64,000 nucleotides of DNA from Phycisphaerales bacterium (GCA_020343675.1 CP070806.1:3624498-3688497), one strand, 5' to 3'. Shown: positions 26,497 through 35,547, counted from the stretch's first letter. The notes: generated by a model from the sequence alone, not told the origin. Made by a program: numbers and translations.

Positions 26497-26856
26497 CTAT
26501 GACTTGGTGCTTGCGGGCGACTTCGAGCTGCGGATCATCTCCAGGGCCGCCGACCTGTCGTCGGCGAAGACGAAAACCTCACTCAGACCGGCCACCGTGA
26601 AGATACACCTGGTCACGGTAGTCACGCTGCAAAGAATGAGTTGACGCCCCGCATCCTGCAGCAAGCTTCTCAATATCAACAGATTACTGATATTCCATGA
26701 ATGTATGATCTCGACCTTGGACAGGTCAACGACGACGTCGCAAGTGCAGTTCTTGCCGATGATGTCGTTGGCCTTCTTGAGCTCATCCGCCCTTGCTGAA
26801 CCTTCAGAAGGCAGATCGACGAGAATGATCTCGTCTGATAGATTCGCAATCCCCAT
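26497..26856 (-). CDS. STAS-domain protein (anti-sigma antagonist-like)
   Basis: A 119-residue single STAS domain: an N-terminal strand (EIILVDLP), DVVVDLSKVEIIHSWNIS in the phosphoacceptor loop, QLILCSV strand and a final SEVFVFADDRSAALEMI helix. SpoIIAA-type proteins have DSSG at the loop; here it is HSWN, so phosphorylation at the classical serine is doubtful. GAGAGGG precedes the ATG at 26856. No anti-sigma kinase gene is adjacent. Fold likely; partner unknown. Confidence 0.7.
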   Translation of the reverse strand: MGIANLSDEIILVDLPSEGSARADELKKANDIIGKNCTCDVVVDLSKVEIIHSWNISNLLILRSLLQDAGRQLILCSVTTVTRCIFTVAGLSEVFVFADDRSAALEMIRSSKSPASTKS

Positions 26857-26974
26857 TTCTGACCCTCTCACTCTACTGTGTTAGCCTGTGCATTTCCATG
26901 CTGTATCGGAATAAGAGCGGGGCGGGTTGAGTAAAAATCAAAGTTGGGCGTATTCTTGCGGGCTCAGGAGCCTT

Positions 26975-28045
26975 TTATCGGAGTTCCAGCCATTCGTGAC
27001 GGTTCTCTCTGACAAACTCATCGTCCGTCAGATGCGGGTAGCCGGTGATAATCCGGTCTATTTTGTCGGCCTGCCCGGGTGAGAGTTGTTCCTCGGGGTC
27101 AAGCGTTCGCAGGTCTTTGAGCAGACCCTGCCGCTTCAGAACGTAAGATATGCCCGGAATGCACCCGGCGAACCGGTTGTCGGCGTCGAAAATCGCCTTG
27201 TTGGCCAGGGTCATCTGGCAGGCCAGCGTCAGCAAGTCAGCCGGGGCCGGCGCTGCGGTTCTTCGAATGGTCGCGATGCGAGAGTGCTGCTCGACGGCCT
27301 TCTTCGTCCAGCAGGCCCATTGGCCCAGCAGACCGCCGACAATCTCGAGCGGTACAATCTGACCCCGGACATTGAATTCATAGCGGGTAAGCAAATCGAG
27401 AATGATGTTGTCATCGTTGCCGGTATAAAGGGCGATGTCTTCGGCTCGGCCGGAATGGGCCACGGCTTCAAGCACGTCGTGCGTCTGATAGCGGTTGAAG
27501 GGGGCAATCTTGATCGCGAGCACATTTGGCAGAGCAACGAGCTGTTGCCAGAACTCAGCGGGCAGGACCATCCCGCTTATCGTCTCTTGCAGGTAGAACC
27601 CCATCACCGGTATCACCTCGGCCACCTGGCGGCAGTGATTTATCAGTTCGCTGACCGGTTTTGCTCGCAGCGCGGTCAGAGAGAGCAATCCAAGATCATA
27701 ACCGAGGTCTTGAGCCAGGCGGGCCTCTTCTATTGCGTTGGGTGTGTCGCCCACGACCCCTGCGATCATTATAGGCTCGGCCCGCCCGGCCGACAGACTG
27801 AATTGCCGAGCCGTCTCGATGGCCAGCTCGAGCACGGGGCGGTACAGACCAATCCCGGGCTCGTGAATGGCAAATTGTGTCGTGTGGACGCCGACGGCCA
27901 ACCCCCCGGCGCCGCTTGCCAAATAGTAGCGCGTCAGCGCCCTCTGGCAACGCTCGTCGATCCGGTTGTCCTTCTGCAGAGCCAGCGGATGAGCCGGGAT
28001 AACGCAGCCTGCTCGGAGCCTATCGGTGATGCCGGAATCGATCAT
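26975..28045 (-). CDS. Dihydrodipicolinate synthase family lyase
   Basis: A 356-residue class I aldolase of the DapA/NanA superfamily. The Schiff-base lysine sits in LAIKIAPFNRY. The usual GxxGE/T loop is replaced by AVGVHTTQFA and the tyrosine segment reads GFYLQ, both unlike true DapA, so it is unlikely to make lysine. It is longer than DapA (about 295). GAGGAGAG lies 6 bp before the ATG, inside the 12-bp gap after the SDR gene. It is the last gene of the NRAMP-like operon and probably cleaves a 2-keto-sugar acid; that is inference. Confidence 0.8.
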   Translation of the reverse strand: MIDSGITDRLRAGCVIPAHPLALQKDNRIDERCQRALTRYYLASGAGGLAVGVHTTQFAIHEPGIGLYRPVLELAIETARQFSLSAGRAEPIMIAGVVGDTPNAIEEARLAQDLGYDLGLLSLTALRAKPVSELINHCRQVAEVIPVMGFYLQETISGMVLPAEFWQQLVALPNVLAIKIAPFNRYQTHDVLEAVAHSGRAEDIALYTGNDDNIILDLLTRYEFNVRGQIVPLEIVGGLLGQWACWTKKAVEQHSRIATIRRTAAPAPADLLTLACQMTLANKAIFDADNRFAGCIPGISYVLKRQGLLKDLRTLDPEEQLSPGQADKIDRIITGYPHLTDDEFVRENRHEWLELR

Positions 28046-28057
28046 GAAATGCTCTCC

Positions 28058-29077
28058 TCAAAACTTGCCGTCACGCACCTGGAATTTCGTCGGCTTGTTC
28101 AGAATCTCTTTTCCCGAAGCCACCCACTTGACAATCATCGAGACCATCTGTTCGAGCGATGTCTGCGGAGAGCCGAACGTATTCATGCAATAGGAGGCGT
28201 CCGAGAGCAACGCCGATTCGGCTTCTTGAGAAATGAATTTCGGCTTTTTGCCCAGCGCCGTGCCGATCAGCTCGGCCAGTTGGCGAATGGGGACCGTATC
28301 GGCCCCGGCGACATTCACGATAGCCGGGGGGGATTTTGCCAGAGTGATGGCGCGGACGATATAGTCGTTGGCGTCTCGCTGCCAGATAAGATTCACGGCG
28401 CCCATAGTCAGATCAATGGGCTCGTCGTTCAAAATCCTCGAGGTAAGGTCCACAATGATGCCATATCGAGGCTCGTTGGCATAATTGAGTCTGACCAGCG
28501 TCACCGGCGTATTGTAAAGCTGTGAAAAATACTCAAACATCCTCTCCCGGCCGAGGCACGACTGGGCATACTCGCCTATGGGGCCGGGATCGGTATCTTC
28601 GGTGGCCCCGCCGCTGTCGATGTCAACGAGTGGATAGACATTGCCCGTCGAGAATGCGACGATCTTAGAATCCTTGTAGTGCCTCGCGGCCAGGGCCGGA
28701 ACAAAGCTGTTCATCGCCCACGTCAGAGCCTGATTGCCGCTGGCGCCGAATTTCATGCCTGCGAGGAAGAACACGTTTTCGGCACGGGGCAGTCCGGGGT
28801 ACTGCGACTCATCCAGCAGATCCGCCTCGACGGTTTTGATTCCGATCCGTTCGACTCTTGCCCGGGCCGCCTTGTCACTGAATCGCGAAACGGCATAGAT
28901 GCTTCTTTTCGGTGCGGCCTTCTTTAACATCATCGCCAGGGTCGGGCCCATCTTGCCTCCCGCGCCGAGGACGACGATATCGCCGCTCAGTTCGGCGAGC
29001 ACGTTCCTGGTTGCGTCAGTGGGCTCGCTGAGCACATCTTCAAGGCCGCTCTCGTCCATGGCTGTGATGTCATTCAT
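28058..29077 (-). CDS. NAD-dependent epimerase/dehydratase (extended SDR)
   Basis: A 339-residue extended SDR. The nucleotide motif is VVLGAGGKMGPTLA rather than the common GGxGxxG. A sugar-epimerase-like middle follows (FSTGNVYPLVD, then RERMFEYFSQLYN), with a divergent active site: no clear YxxxK is seen, and Tyr may be in PIGEYAQSCLGRE. Start at 29077 has GGAAAG upstream; the TTG at 29110 lies inside the NRAMP-like gene. It is the middle gene of a tight three-gene operon (25 bp and 12 bp gaps). Substrate unknown, likely a sugar or sugar acid. Confidence 0.78.
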   Translation of the reverse strand: MNDITAMDESGLEDVLSEPTDATRNVLAELSGDIVVLGAGGKMGPTLAMMLKKAAPKRSIYAVSRFSDKAARARVERIGIKTVEADLLDESQYPGLPRAENVFFLAGMKFGASGNQALTWAMNSFVPALAARHYKDSKIVAFSTGNVYPLVDIDSGGATEDTDPGPIGEYAQSCLGRERMFEYFSQLYNTPVTLVRLNYANEPRYGIIVDLTSRILNDEPIDLTMGAVNLIWQRDANDYIVRAITLAKSPPAIVNVAGADTVPIRQLAELIGTALGKKPKFISQEAESALLSDASYCMNTFGSPQTSLEQMVSMIVKWVASGKEILNKPTKFQVRDGKF

Positions 29078-29102
29078 TCTTTGCTTTCCACGATGGGGAT
29101 GT

Positions 29103-30392
29103 TCAGACAAAATTCAGGGCTACCCGAATCAATACTCTGACCGCCATGAACACCACCACGATGAAACCGGCGACGCCCAGGGTGTTCTGTATCAGGTTGT
29201 TGCGATGTTCGCCCATAATGGCCTTGTTGTTGGCAAGCCACAGTATTGTCGCGGCCATTAGCGGATTGCCGATGACCGTCAGAGCCGACCCGAAGATGAT
29301 AAGGCTAACCGGCTTTTGCCCTGTCCGCAGCGCCAGGGTCGCCACAACCATTCCAACGAGCAGCACCACGACGGTGAATATTCTCGAGAAGCGGTCGCTG
29401 AGTCGTGGAGGTTTGCCGAGGCCGTCGGCGAGAATGCTGCCGCCGATGATCGCATTAATCAGGAACGGATTCATCGCCACCGCAAATAGACCGACGCAGA
29501 AGATAATATATGCCGTCGATCCAAGCAACGGCTGGAGGGCTTGGGCGAGCACGCCGATGTCGTCGGCCTGCTTGCCGGGGATGACCGTGGCGGTAGTGAT
29601 CATTATGACGGCACTGACAGTAGTTATGACCGTCACTCCTGCAATAGAATCGCTGATTCCGCTGCTGTAGTCTTTTATCGTCCATCCTCTTTCGCGCACG
29701 AGGTTGCCCTGGTAGAAAGCTGCGGCGACTGAAAATGTTGTGCCGAGGAGCGAGGCGATCAGCAGCATCGAGTCCTCGATCTTTCCTTCAACTCTGTGGG
29801 GCAGCTCGAATGAGAGACCATCGGGGATACCGGGGATCAGGCCTTTGCTGATTCCGATCAGGTTCGGGGCGGCCAGAACAAGGTTGATTACGAAGCTCAC
29901 CAGAATGACGCCGACCATCACCTTCATCACCTTTTCGAGCAACTGATATACATGTTTGGCGGTAAAGAGGAAGGTGATGATTAATCCGTTGAGGGCAACG
30001 AGTACGATTATGGGCGGCACCTCAGGCACGAGGGCCCTGGCGGCGGCGACAACGGCAAGGTTGTTTGCGAATTGGAACGTCGTGCAGATCAGACACAGAT
30101 TAATGCTGACAACGGCAGCGGCAGGGCGGCCGAGCCTTTGGGCAATGAGCGTGCACGGCGTCATCCCGCCCACGACGCCGATACGCGCGGCTGTCGTCAT
30201 ATACGTACCCATGAGGATGCCGCTCAGAATCAGCATCCACAGCAGCTCACATCCGTACTTTGCTCCGACGTTTGAGCTGATTAGTAAGCTGCCGGGTCCG
30301 AAGACAACACAGGCGGTAATCAACGCCGGGCCGATGGACCGCCACCACGCCGGACGTCGCCCCGGCTCCCTGGGTATAGATGTCTCAGCCAT
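29103..30392 (-). CDS. NRAMP-like membrane transporter lacking the metal-binding motif
   Basis: A 429-residue integral membrane protein with about 11 hydrophobic segments, aligning with NRAMP (SLC11) proteins: GPALITACVVFGPGS in TM1 and LLWMLILSGIL...AARIGVVGG after it. The metal-coordinating DPGN of TM1 reads G32-P33-G34-S35. The TM6 region LLGTTFSVAAAFYQ has no methionine where A-x-x-M-P-H is expected. Classical Mn/Fe transport is therefore unlikely. It begins an operon with an SDR and a DapA-like lyase, which suggests the substrate may be an organic compound or Mg-like ion. A palindrome lies just upstream. Confidence 0.82.
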   Translation of the reverse strand: MAETSIPREPGRRPAWWRSIGPALITACVVFGPGSLLISSNVGAKYGCELLWMLILSGILMGTYMTTAARIGVVGGMTPCTLIAQRLGRPAAAVVSINLCLICTTFQFANNLAVVAAARALVPEVPPIIVLVALNGLIITFLFTAKHVYQLLEKVMKVMVGVILVSFVINLVLAAPNLIGISKGLIPGIPDGLSFELPHRVEGKIEDSMLLIASLLGTTFSVAAAFYQGNLVRERGWTIKDYSSGISDSIAGVTVITTVSAVIMITTATVIPGKQADDIGVLAQALQPLLGSTAYIIFCVGLFAVAMNPFLINAIIGGSILADGLGKPPRLSDRFSRIFTVVVLLVGMVVATLALRTGQKPVSLIIFGSALTVIGNPLMAATILWLANNKAIMGEHRNNLIQNTLGVAGFIVVVFMAVRVLIRVALNFV

Positions 30393-30439
30393 TGAGTGTC
30401 TCGCTACAAAACGAATTCTCCGTGACCATCTTCTAACAT

Positions 30440-30469
30440 GTCTCCCTAAGAGAGACTACGGGTTTTATA
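30440..30469 (-). promoter_or_regulatory. Candidate -10 box and operator palindrome of the NRAMP-like operon
   Basis: On the minus strand TATAAA (30464-30469) is followed immediately downstream by a 17-bp palindrome at 30440-30456 (arms of 7 with one G-T, centre TTA). The palindrome would cover about +1 to +17, a common repressor-site position. The -35 is poor. About 48 nt separate it from the start codon. Confidence 0.35.
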
Positions 30470-30576
30470 ACAGGTCGGCGGCCGATATGCCAGCTTTTTG
30501 GCGGAGGGTAAACTTGCCGGTTGGCGGGGTGGAGCACGGCTGCAGGCACCGCGCAGAACATTGCATCCAGCGAGGG

Positions 30577-32346
30577 CTATTCCAGCTTCACATCTGATTC
30601 CACGTACCAGTCGGCTCGGCGATTGTTACGTTCGAGAAGATCTTCCAGGTCGTGGACATCGATTGAGCCATCAGCCGTGATATCACCGAGCAGATAACCG
30701 TCCGGCGATGTGCTGCTGTGGACCAGGTTGTCAAGCACAATGGCAAAATCCAATTCGTTCACGATGCCATCCGCGTTCAGGTCATACCAGAAGATGCTGT
30801 CGTTCTGTTCTCTGTCGCTTACGTTCCACGCCAGGGCGTAACGCTGACTTGACGCGGACGCCTGCTGATTCTCGTCGTCGCTGAAGCTCAGGACAATCCG
30901 GTAATGGCTGTAGCCGGGGTCGGCGGCCACGTGAATGTGCTCAAGATTGTCCACGCTGCTGTCGCTGTAATCGAGCAGGTAATCATTGCCCCGGGTGTCG
31001 GGATCGAGGGCCCAGAGTTCAAGCCGCAGGTTACTGTCTTTACCGGGGATCGCCTTGAATGGAGACACGTCGGCATAGTGTCTGTTCCAGACGAGTGTGA
31101 TGGTAATGAGCTTGTCGGCGGGCTCGGCGAGCGTGACCGAGTAACTATTCTCGGGCGTCCGGCCCTTATCCAACAGGTTCAAATCCCAGCCGGTTAGCGG
31201 CGCCTCGCCCGGCTTGTTCATTCCGGCCACGAGATGGTTGTACGCGCCGACCGCGTTGAGCATGCCGGCGCCTTGAACATAATCCAGAGGAGCGACGTGA
31301 TCATCCTCGGTTTGCAGGCGGCCCTTGTGCCAGTAGGGCAGTTTTGTCGCGGAGTTGAGCAGGATGGCCCTGATCACACAATTGCCGCCGTCGGGTGAGA
31401 CCGCGGCATTCAGCTCCGGCTCCTGTCTGGCCTTCTGGACGAGCAGGCCAACGGTTCCGGCTACGACCGGTGTCGAGAAGCTCGACCAATCCCCGACCGG
31501 CTCATACCGGTTCGGCTCGGCGGCGTCGGCAGCCACGAGGTTGCCGGGAGCGACGATGTCGGGCTTGCACCGACCGGTGCCCGTCGGGCCGGAACTCGAA
31601 TGCTCCGGGTTAGCCAGCGCAAAGTCTGTCAGTCTGATCGCAGGGTCGTCCGTATTGACCGAATCAACCACCCCTACTCCGATCACATTGGCGCCTGCGC
31701 CCGGGTAGAGAACGGGATCGCCAGGTACCTCACCGTTGCCTATGCTGGCCACAACGATAATCCCATAGTGCTCCGCCAGCGATTCGATGCCCCGTGTCCA
31801 CCAATCTTCAAACTGGCAGCCCCAGCTTGCGACCATGACGTCCGCATCCGGGGGGGTGTGGGTAAGCACGTTCTTGGTGAGGAAATATAGAAATTCATAC
31901 ACATCGGCCTCAGCTTGCGGCGCGGCACCCTCGTAATAGAACGGGCCAATCTCCGAGTCGAATGCATCCGGGTCCTCGCCGAGCAGTATGGAGCAGATCG
32001 CCGTTGAATGCGATGAGATTCCCGCGGGCAATACCGCCTGCTCCCAGAAACCGAATTGACGCGTCTTGAAGCAGTTGTGTTCGACGGCAGGCCGGTAGTC
32101 GTTCTGCGGCTCGTCATCGACATACGTGTAACTTCGACACACCACGGCGAACTTCACCCCGGCCCCTGTCAGAGTCGGATCTGTCTGCCTCAGAGCATAG
32201 ATCCCGGACCGTCTGAGGCCCTGCGGCTGGAGACCATCGGCGCCAGCCGGAGCATCGGCTCCGGCGATAGTGACGGCAGGGCCCAGCGCTAGTGCCAGAA
32301 CCGCGATCAGGCGGGATACAAACTTGTCGTTAACCGTTTGCGTCAC
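30577..32346 (-). CDS. Secreted S8 (subtilisin-like) peptidase with dockerin-like C-terminus
   Basis: A 589-residue secreted protein. A signal peptide (LIAVLALALGPAVTIAGADA) is followed by a subtilase domain: His113 in SSHSTAICS, oxyanion Asn204 in SIGNGE and Ser289 in WSSFSTPVVAG. The catalytic Asp site (VAVxDTG) reads FAVVCRS, with Cys70; D77/D78 nearby are possible substitutes. A beta-sandwich of about 150 residues follows. The C-terminus carries two calcium-loop repeats, DLNADGIVNELDF and DITADGSIDVHDL, resembling type I dockerin or EF-hand loops. GTG start. Monocistronic. Confidence 0.85.
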   Translation of the reverse strand: MTQTVNDKFVSRLIAVLALALGPAVTIAGADAPAGADGLQPQGLRRSGIYALRQTDPTLTGAGVKFAVVCRSYTYVDDEPQNDYRPAVEHNCFKTRQFGFWEQAVLPAGISSHSTAICSILLGEDPDAFDSEIGPFYYEGAAPQAEADVYEFLYFLTKNVLTHTPPDADVMVASWGCQFEDWWTRGIESLAEHYGIIVVASIGNGEVPGDPVLYPGAGANVIGVGVVDSVNTDDPAIRLTDFALANPEHSSSGPTGTGRCKPDIVAPGNLVAADAAEPNRYEPVGDWSSFSTPVVAGTVGLLVQKARQEPELNAAVSPDGGNCVIRAILLNSATKLPYWHKGRLQTEDDHVAPLDYVQGAGMLNAVGAYNHLVAGMNKPGEAPLTGWDLNLLDKGRTPENSYSVTLAEPADKLITITLVWNRHYADVSPFKAIPGKDSNLRLELWALDPDTRGNDYLLDYSDSSVDNLEHIHVAADPGYSHYRIVLSFSDDENQQASASSQRYALAWNVSDREQNDSIFWYDLNADGIVNELDFAIVLDNLVHSSTSPDGYLLGDITADGSIDVHDLEDLLERNNRRADWYVESDVKLE

Positions 32347-32563
32347 TGTACAACCCCTGAGGTGGAGTGGGAAACAGCGAAGTGGGATACACCAACCCTT
32401 CCAACTGCCGCCTCCACAACAAAAAAGACTTACATTTCACCGAATTCCTGCTATTATCATACTACAAATGGCCCCGATTTTCAAGTAAATTATGCCGGTG
32501 GTCCTAATAATTTGCCCGTTGGCAGCATTGACAACCGCTGTTGCCGACCCTGGCGGCGGATGG

Positions 32564-32592
32564 TTGTGTTTATCAGGCAGGTGTGCTATAGT
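32564..32592 (+). promoter_or_regulatory. Possible promoter of the pyr operon
   Basis: TTGTGT (32564-32569) and TATAGT (32587-32592) are spaced 17 bp. The leader to pyrR would be about 38 nt, too short for a PyrR-controlled attenuator. A perfect TTGACA at about 32528 lacks a convincing partner. Confidence 0.4.
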
Positions 32593-32636
32593 CAGGCGGA
32601 TGTGAACGTCGTTTTGGCTGAAAAGTGGCTCCGGTT

Positions 32637-33164
32637 ATGAAAGTAATCCTCGATTCAAGACAAATAGAGCAGACGCTCACGCATCTGGTGGACCGGATCG
32701 TCTCGGATGCACCTGCCCAGCCGGATATCGCCGTTGTCGGCATTCGCAGCAGAGGGGAAGTGCTGGCCCAGAGACTCTCAGGCCGATTGTCGCAGAGGCT
32801 TGGCAAGAATGTTCCATGCGGGACTTTGGATATTACGCTTTATCGCGACGACCTGAATTCGCCGAAAGGCAACGCTCAGCCGCAGGTCCGGACCACGGAA
32901 ATTGGCTTCGATATTGACGACAAGGTCATTATTCTTGTCGATGATGTTCTCTATACCGGGCGTTCAACGCGAGCCGCGATGGACGCTCTGGTCGATTTGG
33001 GCAGGCCCCGCGTGATGAAGCTGGCGGTTCTCATTGACAGAGACGGCAGGGAGCTGCCGATACAAGCCGACTACGTCGGCTTCAAGGCGGACGCGGCCCC
33101 CGGCCAGTTAGTCCAGGTTAATCTCGTCGAATCGGACGGAAAGGACGAAGTCGTCATTGAATAA
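32637..33164 (+). CDS. pyrR: PyrR bifunctional pyr-operon regulator / uracil phosphoribosyltransferase
   Basis: A 175-residue type I phosphoribosyltransferase-fold protein. The PRPP loop VIILVDDVLYTGRSTRAAMD and the PyrR blocks GIRSRGEVLAQRL and CGTLDITLYRDDL are clear. In other bacteria PyrR binds pyr mRNA in response to UMP, and also makes UMP from uracil. It is first in a pyrR-pyrB-pyrC run. I use the ATG at 32637; a GTG four codons earlier is possible. No PyrR-type attenuator is recognisable upstream. Confidence 0.93.
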   Translation: MKVILDSRQIEQTLTHLVDRIVSDAPAQPDIAVVGIRSRGEVLAQRLSGRLSQRLGKNVPCGTLDITLYRDDLNSPKGNAQPQVRTTEIGFDIDDKVIILVDDVLYTGRSTRAAMDALVDLGRPRVMKLAVLIDRDGRELPIQADYVGFKADAAPGQLVQVNLVESDGKDEVVIE

Positions 33165-33194
33165 CGATACGCAGGGTGCGACACGCCGCGATGC

Positions 33195-34148
33195 ATGGTA
33201 TCCATGAGAAAAAGTAAACAGTTCAAGTGGCAGCGCAAGCACCTGCTGGGCCTGCGGGAGCTCAGCAGGGAAGAGATTACCTATATTCTCGATACGGCGA
33301 AGGGCTTCGAGCAGGTCAGCACCCGGTCGGTCAAGAAAGCGCCCCCCTTACGCGGGAAGGTTGTGGTCAACCTGTTCTTTGAAGACAGCACGCGGACGCG
33401 AAACAGCTTTGCCCTGGCGGCAAACCGATTAAGCGCCGATATCATTGAGTTCACGAAGAAATCCAGTTCGGTCAGCAAAGGCGAAACACTGCTGGATACG
33501 GCGCGGAATCTCGAGGCCATGGGGATTGACATCGTCGTCGTGCGCCACGGCGCCGGCGGGGCGTCAAGGTTTCTGAGCAGAAACATCAAGGCGTGCGTGG
33601 TCAATGCCGGCGACGGATTTTGCGAGCATCCGACTCAGGGCCTTCTCGATGTCTATACCATTCGCAAGATCAAAGGCACGCTCGAAGGTTTGAAGATTGC
33701 CATTGTCGGGGATATTGCCCATTCGCGCGTGGCGCGCAGCGATATGTGGGCGATGACGAAGCTCGGCGCCGAAGTGACGTTTGTCGGGCCGCCGACACTG
33801 ATGCCGACACAAGTGGACCGATTACCGGTCAAGGTCAGCTACAGCCTCGATGAGATTATCGAGAAGGTGGATGTGATCAACATGCTCCGGATCCAGTTCG
33901 AGCGGCTTGGGGGCAATCCCTTTCCCTCGATACGGGAGTATTCGCACTACTTCGGACTGACCGTGGAGCGGATGAACAGAGCCAAGCCGGACATTTTGGT
34001 CATGCACCCCGGGCCGATTAACCGGGGGCTTGAAATAGAAAGTGAAGTGGCCGACGGCCGCAACAGCGTTATCCTCGGTCAGGTCACGAACGGCCTGGCA
34101 GTGCGAATGGCGGTATTGTTTCTGGTCAATCAGGCCGCAGCGCAGTGA
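33195..34148 (+). CDS. pyrB: Aspartate carbamoyltransferase catalytic subunit
   Basis: A 317-residue ATCase catalytic chain, second step of pyrimidine synthesis. Carbamoyl-phosphate-binding STRTR lies in FFEDSTRTRNSF; HPTQGLLD and MHPGPINRGLE are the other signatures. About 20 basic residues precede the conserved GLRELSREEI. A start at 33204 is also possible. No pyrI regulatory chain is seen nearby. It lies 30 bp after pyrR and 35 bp before pyrC. Confidence 0.95.
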   Translation: MVSMRKSKQFKWQRKHLLGLRELSREEITYILDTAKGFEQVSTRSVKKAPPLRGKVVVNLFFEDSTRTRNSFALAANRLSADIIEFTKKSSSVSKGETLLDTARNLEAMGIDIVVVRHGAGGASRFLSRNIKACVVNAGDGFCEHPTQGLLDVYTIRKIKGTLEGLKIAIVGDIAHSRVARSDMWAMTKLGAEVTFVGPPTLMPTQVDRLPVKVSYSLDEIIEKVDVINMLRIQFERLGGNPFPSIREYSHYFGLTVERMNRAKPDILVMHPGPINRGLEIESEVADGRNSVILGQVTNGLAVRMAVLFLVNQAAAQ

Positions 34149-34183
34149 TTCTGAGAAAGCGATCTGACGGCGAGTGACGCACG

Positions 34184-35479
34184 ATGAAGAATGGAGTCCT
34201 GATAAAGAACGGCCGAGTCATTGACCCGGCAAACGGGATCGACGGAGAGTATGATCTGCTCATCGCCGACCAGAAGGTTGAACGGGTCGCGGAGAAGATC
34301 GAAGACTCGGGACCTGCGGTTCGGGGCTGCACGATCATCGATGCCACAGGTAAGCTGGTCGCGCCGGGCCTGATCGATATCCACGTCCACTTACGCGAAC
34401 CGGGCGACGAAGAAGAAGAAACCATAGCGAGCGGCTCGGCGGCGGCTGTCGCGGCCGGTTTCACCTCCGTCGTCTGCATGCCGAACACGAACCCGCCGAT
34501 CGAGAATGAGACCGACGTCGAGTACATCCACCGAAAAGCCCGGCAGACCAGGAAAACACATGTTTACACCATGGGGGCCATCACAAAGGGGCTTGAGGGG
34601 GTCGAGCTTGCGGAAATGGGATTCATGGCCGAAGCGGGCGCCGTTGGCTTCACCGACGACGGCAGGGGGGTGCAAGATCCCGCGGTCATCCTCCGGGCCC
34701 TCAAATATGCCGCGATGTTCGATTTAGTGGTCGCCCAGCACTGCCAGGACGACGGCATCGCCGGCAGTGGCGTGATGAATTCGGGCTACTACTCGACGAT
34801 ATTGGGCTTGCCCGGGCTGGACCCGCTCGCCGAGGAGGCTATGCTCTGGCGGGATATTCAGCTGATCAGGAGGGTCCCGGTTCGTTATCACGCCCAGCAC
34901 ATATCGACAACCGGATCCGTCGAACTCATCAAGGTGGCCAAGAGAGACTCTCTGCCGGTTACCTGCGAGGTAACGCCGCATCACCTGCTCTTGACGGAGG
35001 AATGCTGTGCCGACTACGACACCAACTACAAAGTGAATCCGCCGCTGCGACGAGCCGAAGACGTTGATGCTTTGAAACAGGCGATTGCCGACGGGCTGGT
35101 TGACGCTCTGGCGACCGACCACGCGCCGCACCTGCAAAGCGAGAAGGAGCTCGAATTCCTGGCAGCGCCCTTCGGCATTGCATCTCTGGAATGTGCTCTT
35201 GGCCTCTATGTCAAGGCGCTCGTCGAGCCCGGGGTTCTGGATTGGCCCGGTTTGATTCGCCTGATGACTGAAAAGCCGGCCGGGATTATCGGTATCGACA
35301 AAGGCACACTCGGCGAGGGTAAACAGGCTGACGTGACGATCATCGACCCTGACCGCGAATACGTCGTTGACGTAAACACGTTCCGCTCCAAGAGTCGGAA
35401 CTGCCCCTATCAGGGCTGGAAAGTCAAAGGCCGAGTCGAAAAGACAATCGTCGGCGGCGAAATCAGATTCGAGGCATAG
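34184..35479 (+). CDS. pyrC: Dihydroorotase (class I)
   Basis: A 431-residue amidohydrolase that closes carbamoyl-aspartate to dihydroorotate. The metal motif DIHVHLREPG is followed by EETIASGSAAAVAAGF. The catalytic Asp lies in ALATDHAPH, and NTNPP marks the dihydroorotase family. The length fits the class I, ATCase-associated type. It follows pyrB in the operon. Shadow frames on the opposite strand are not genes. Confidence 0.95.
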   Translation: MKNGVLIKNGRVIDPANGIDGEYDLLIADQKVERVAEKIEDSGPAVRGCTIIDATGKLVAPGLIDIHVHLREPGDEEEETIASGSAAAVAAGFTSVVCMPNTNPPIENETDVEYIHRKARQTRKTHVYTMGAITKGLEGVELAEMGFMAEAGAVGFTDDGRGVQDPAVILRALKYAAMFDLVVAQHCQDDGIAGSGVMNSGYYSTILGLPGLDPLAEEAMLWRDIQLIRRVPVRYHAQHISTTGSVELIKVAKRDSLPVTCEVTPHHLLLTEECCADYDTNYKVNPPLRRAEDVDALKQAIADGLVDALATDHAPHLQSEKELEFLAAPFGIASLECALGLYVKALVEPGVLDWPGLIRLMTEKPAGIIGIDKGTLGEGKQADVTIIDPDREYVVDVNTFRSKSRNCPYQGWKVKGRVEKTIVGGEIRFEA

Positions 35480-35547
35480 ATCGCTTTGCCCACGGTTCGT
35501 GGCTGACGGTCCATAACCGGCCGGGTGCGGAGAATTAATGGCAGGCC

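Noticed and set aside
27086-28525. 479-codon plus-strand open frame
   Set aside because: Antisense to the DapA-like and SDR genes; no recognisable motif and no ribosome-binding site.
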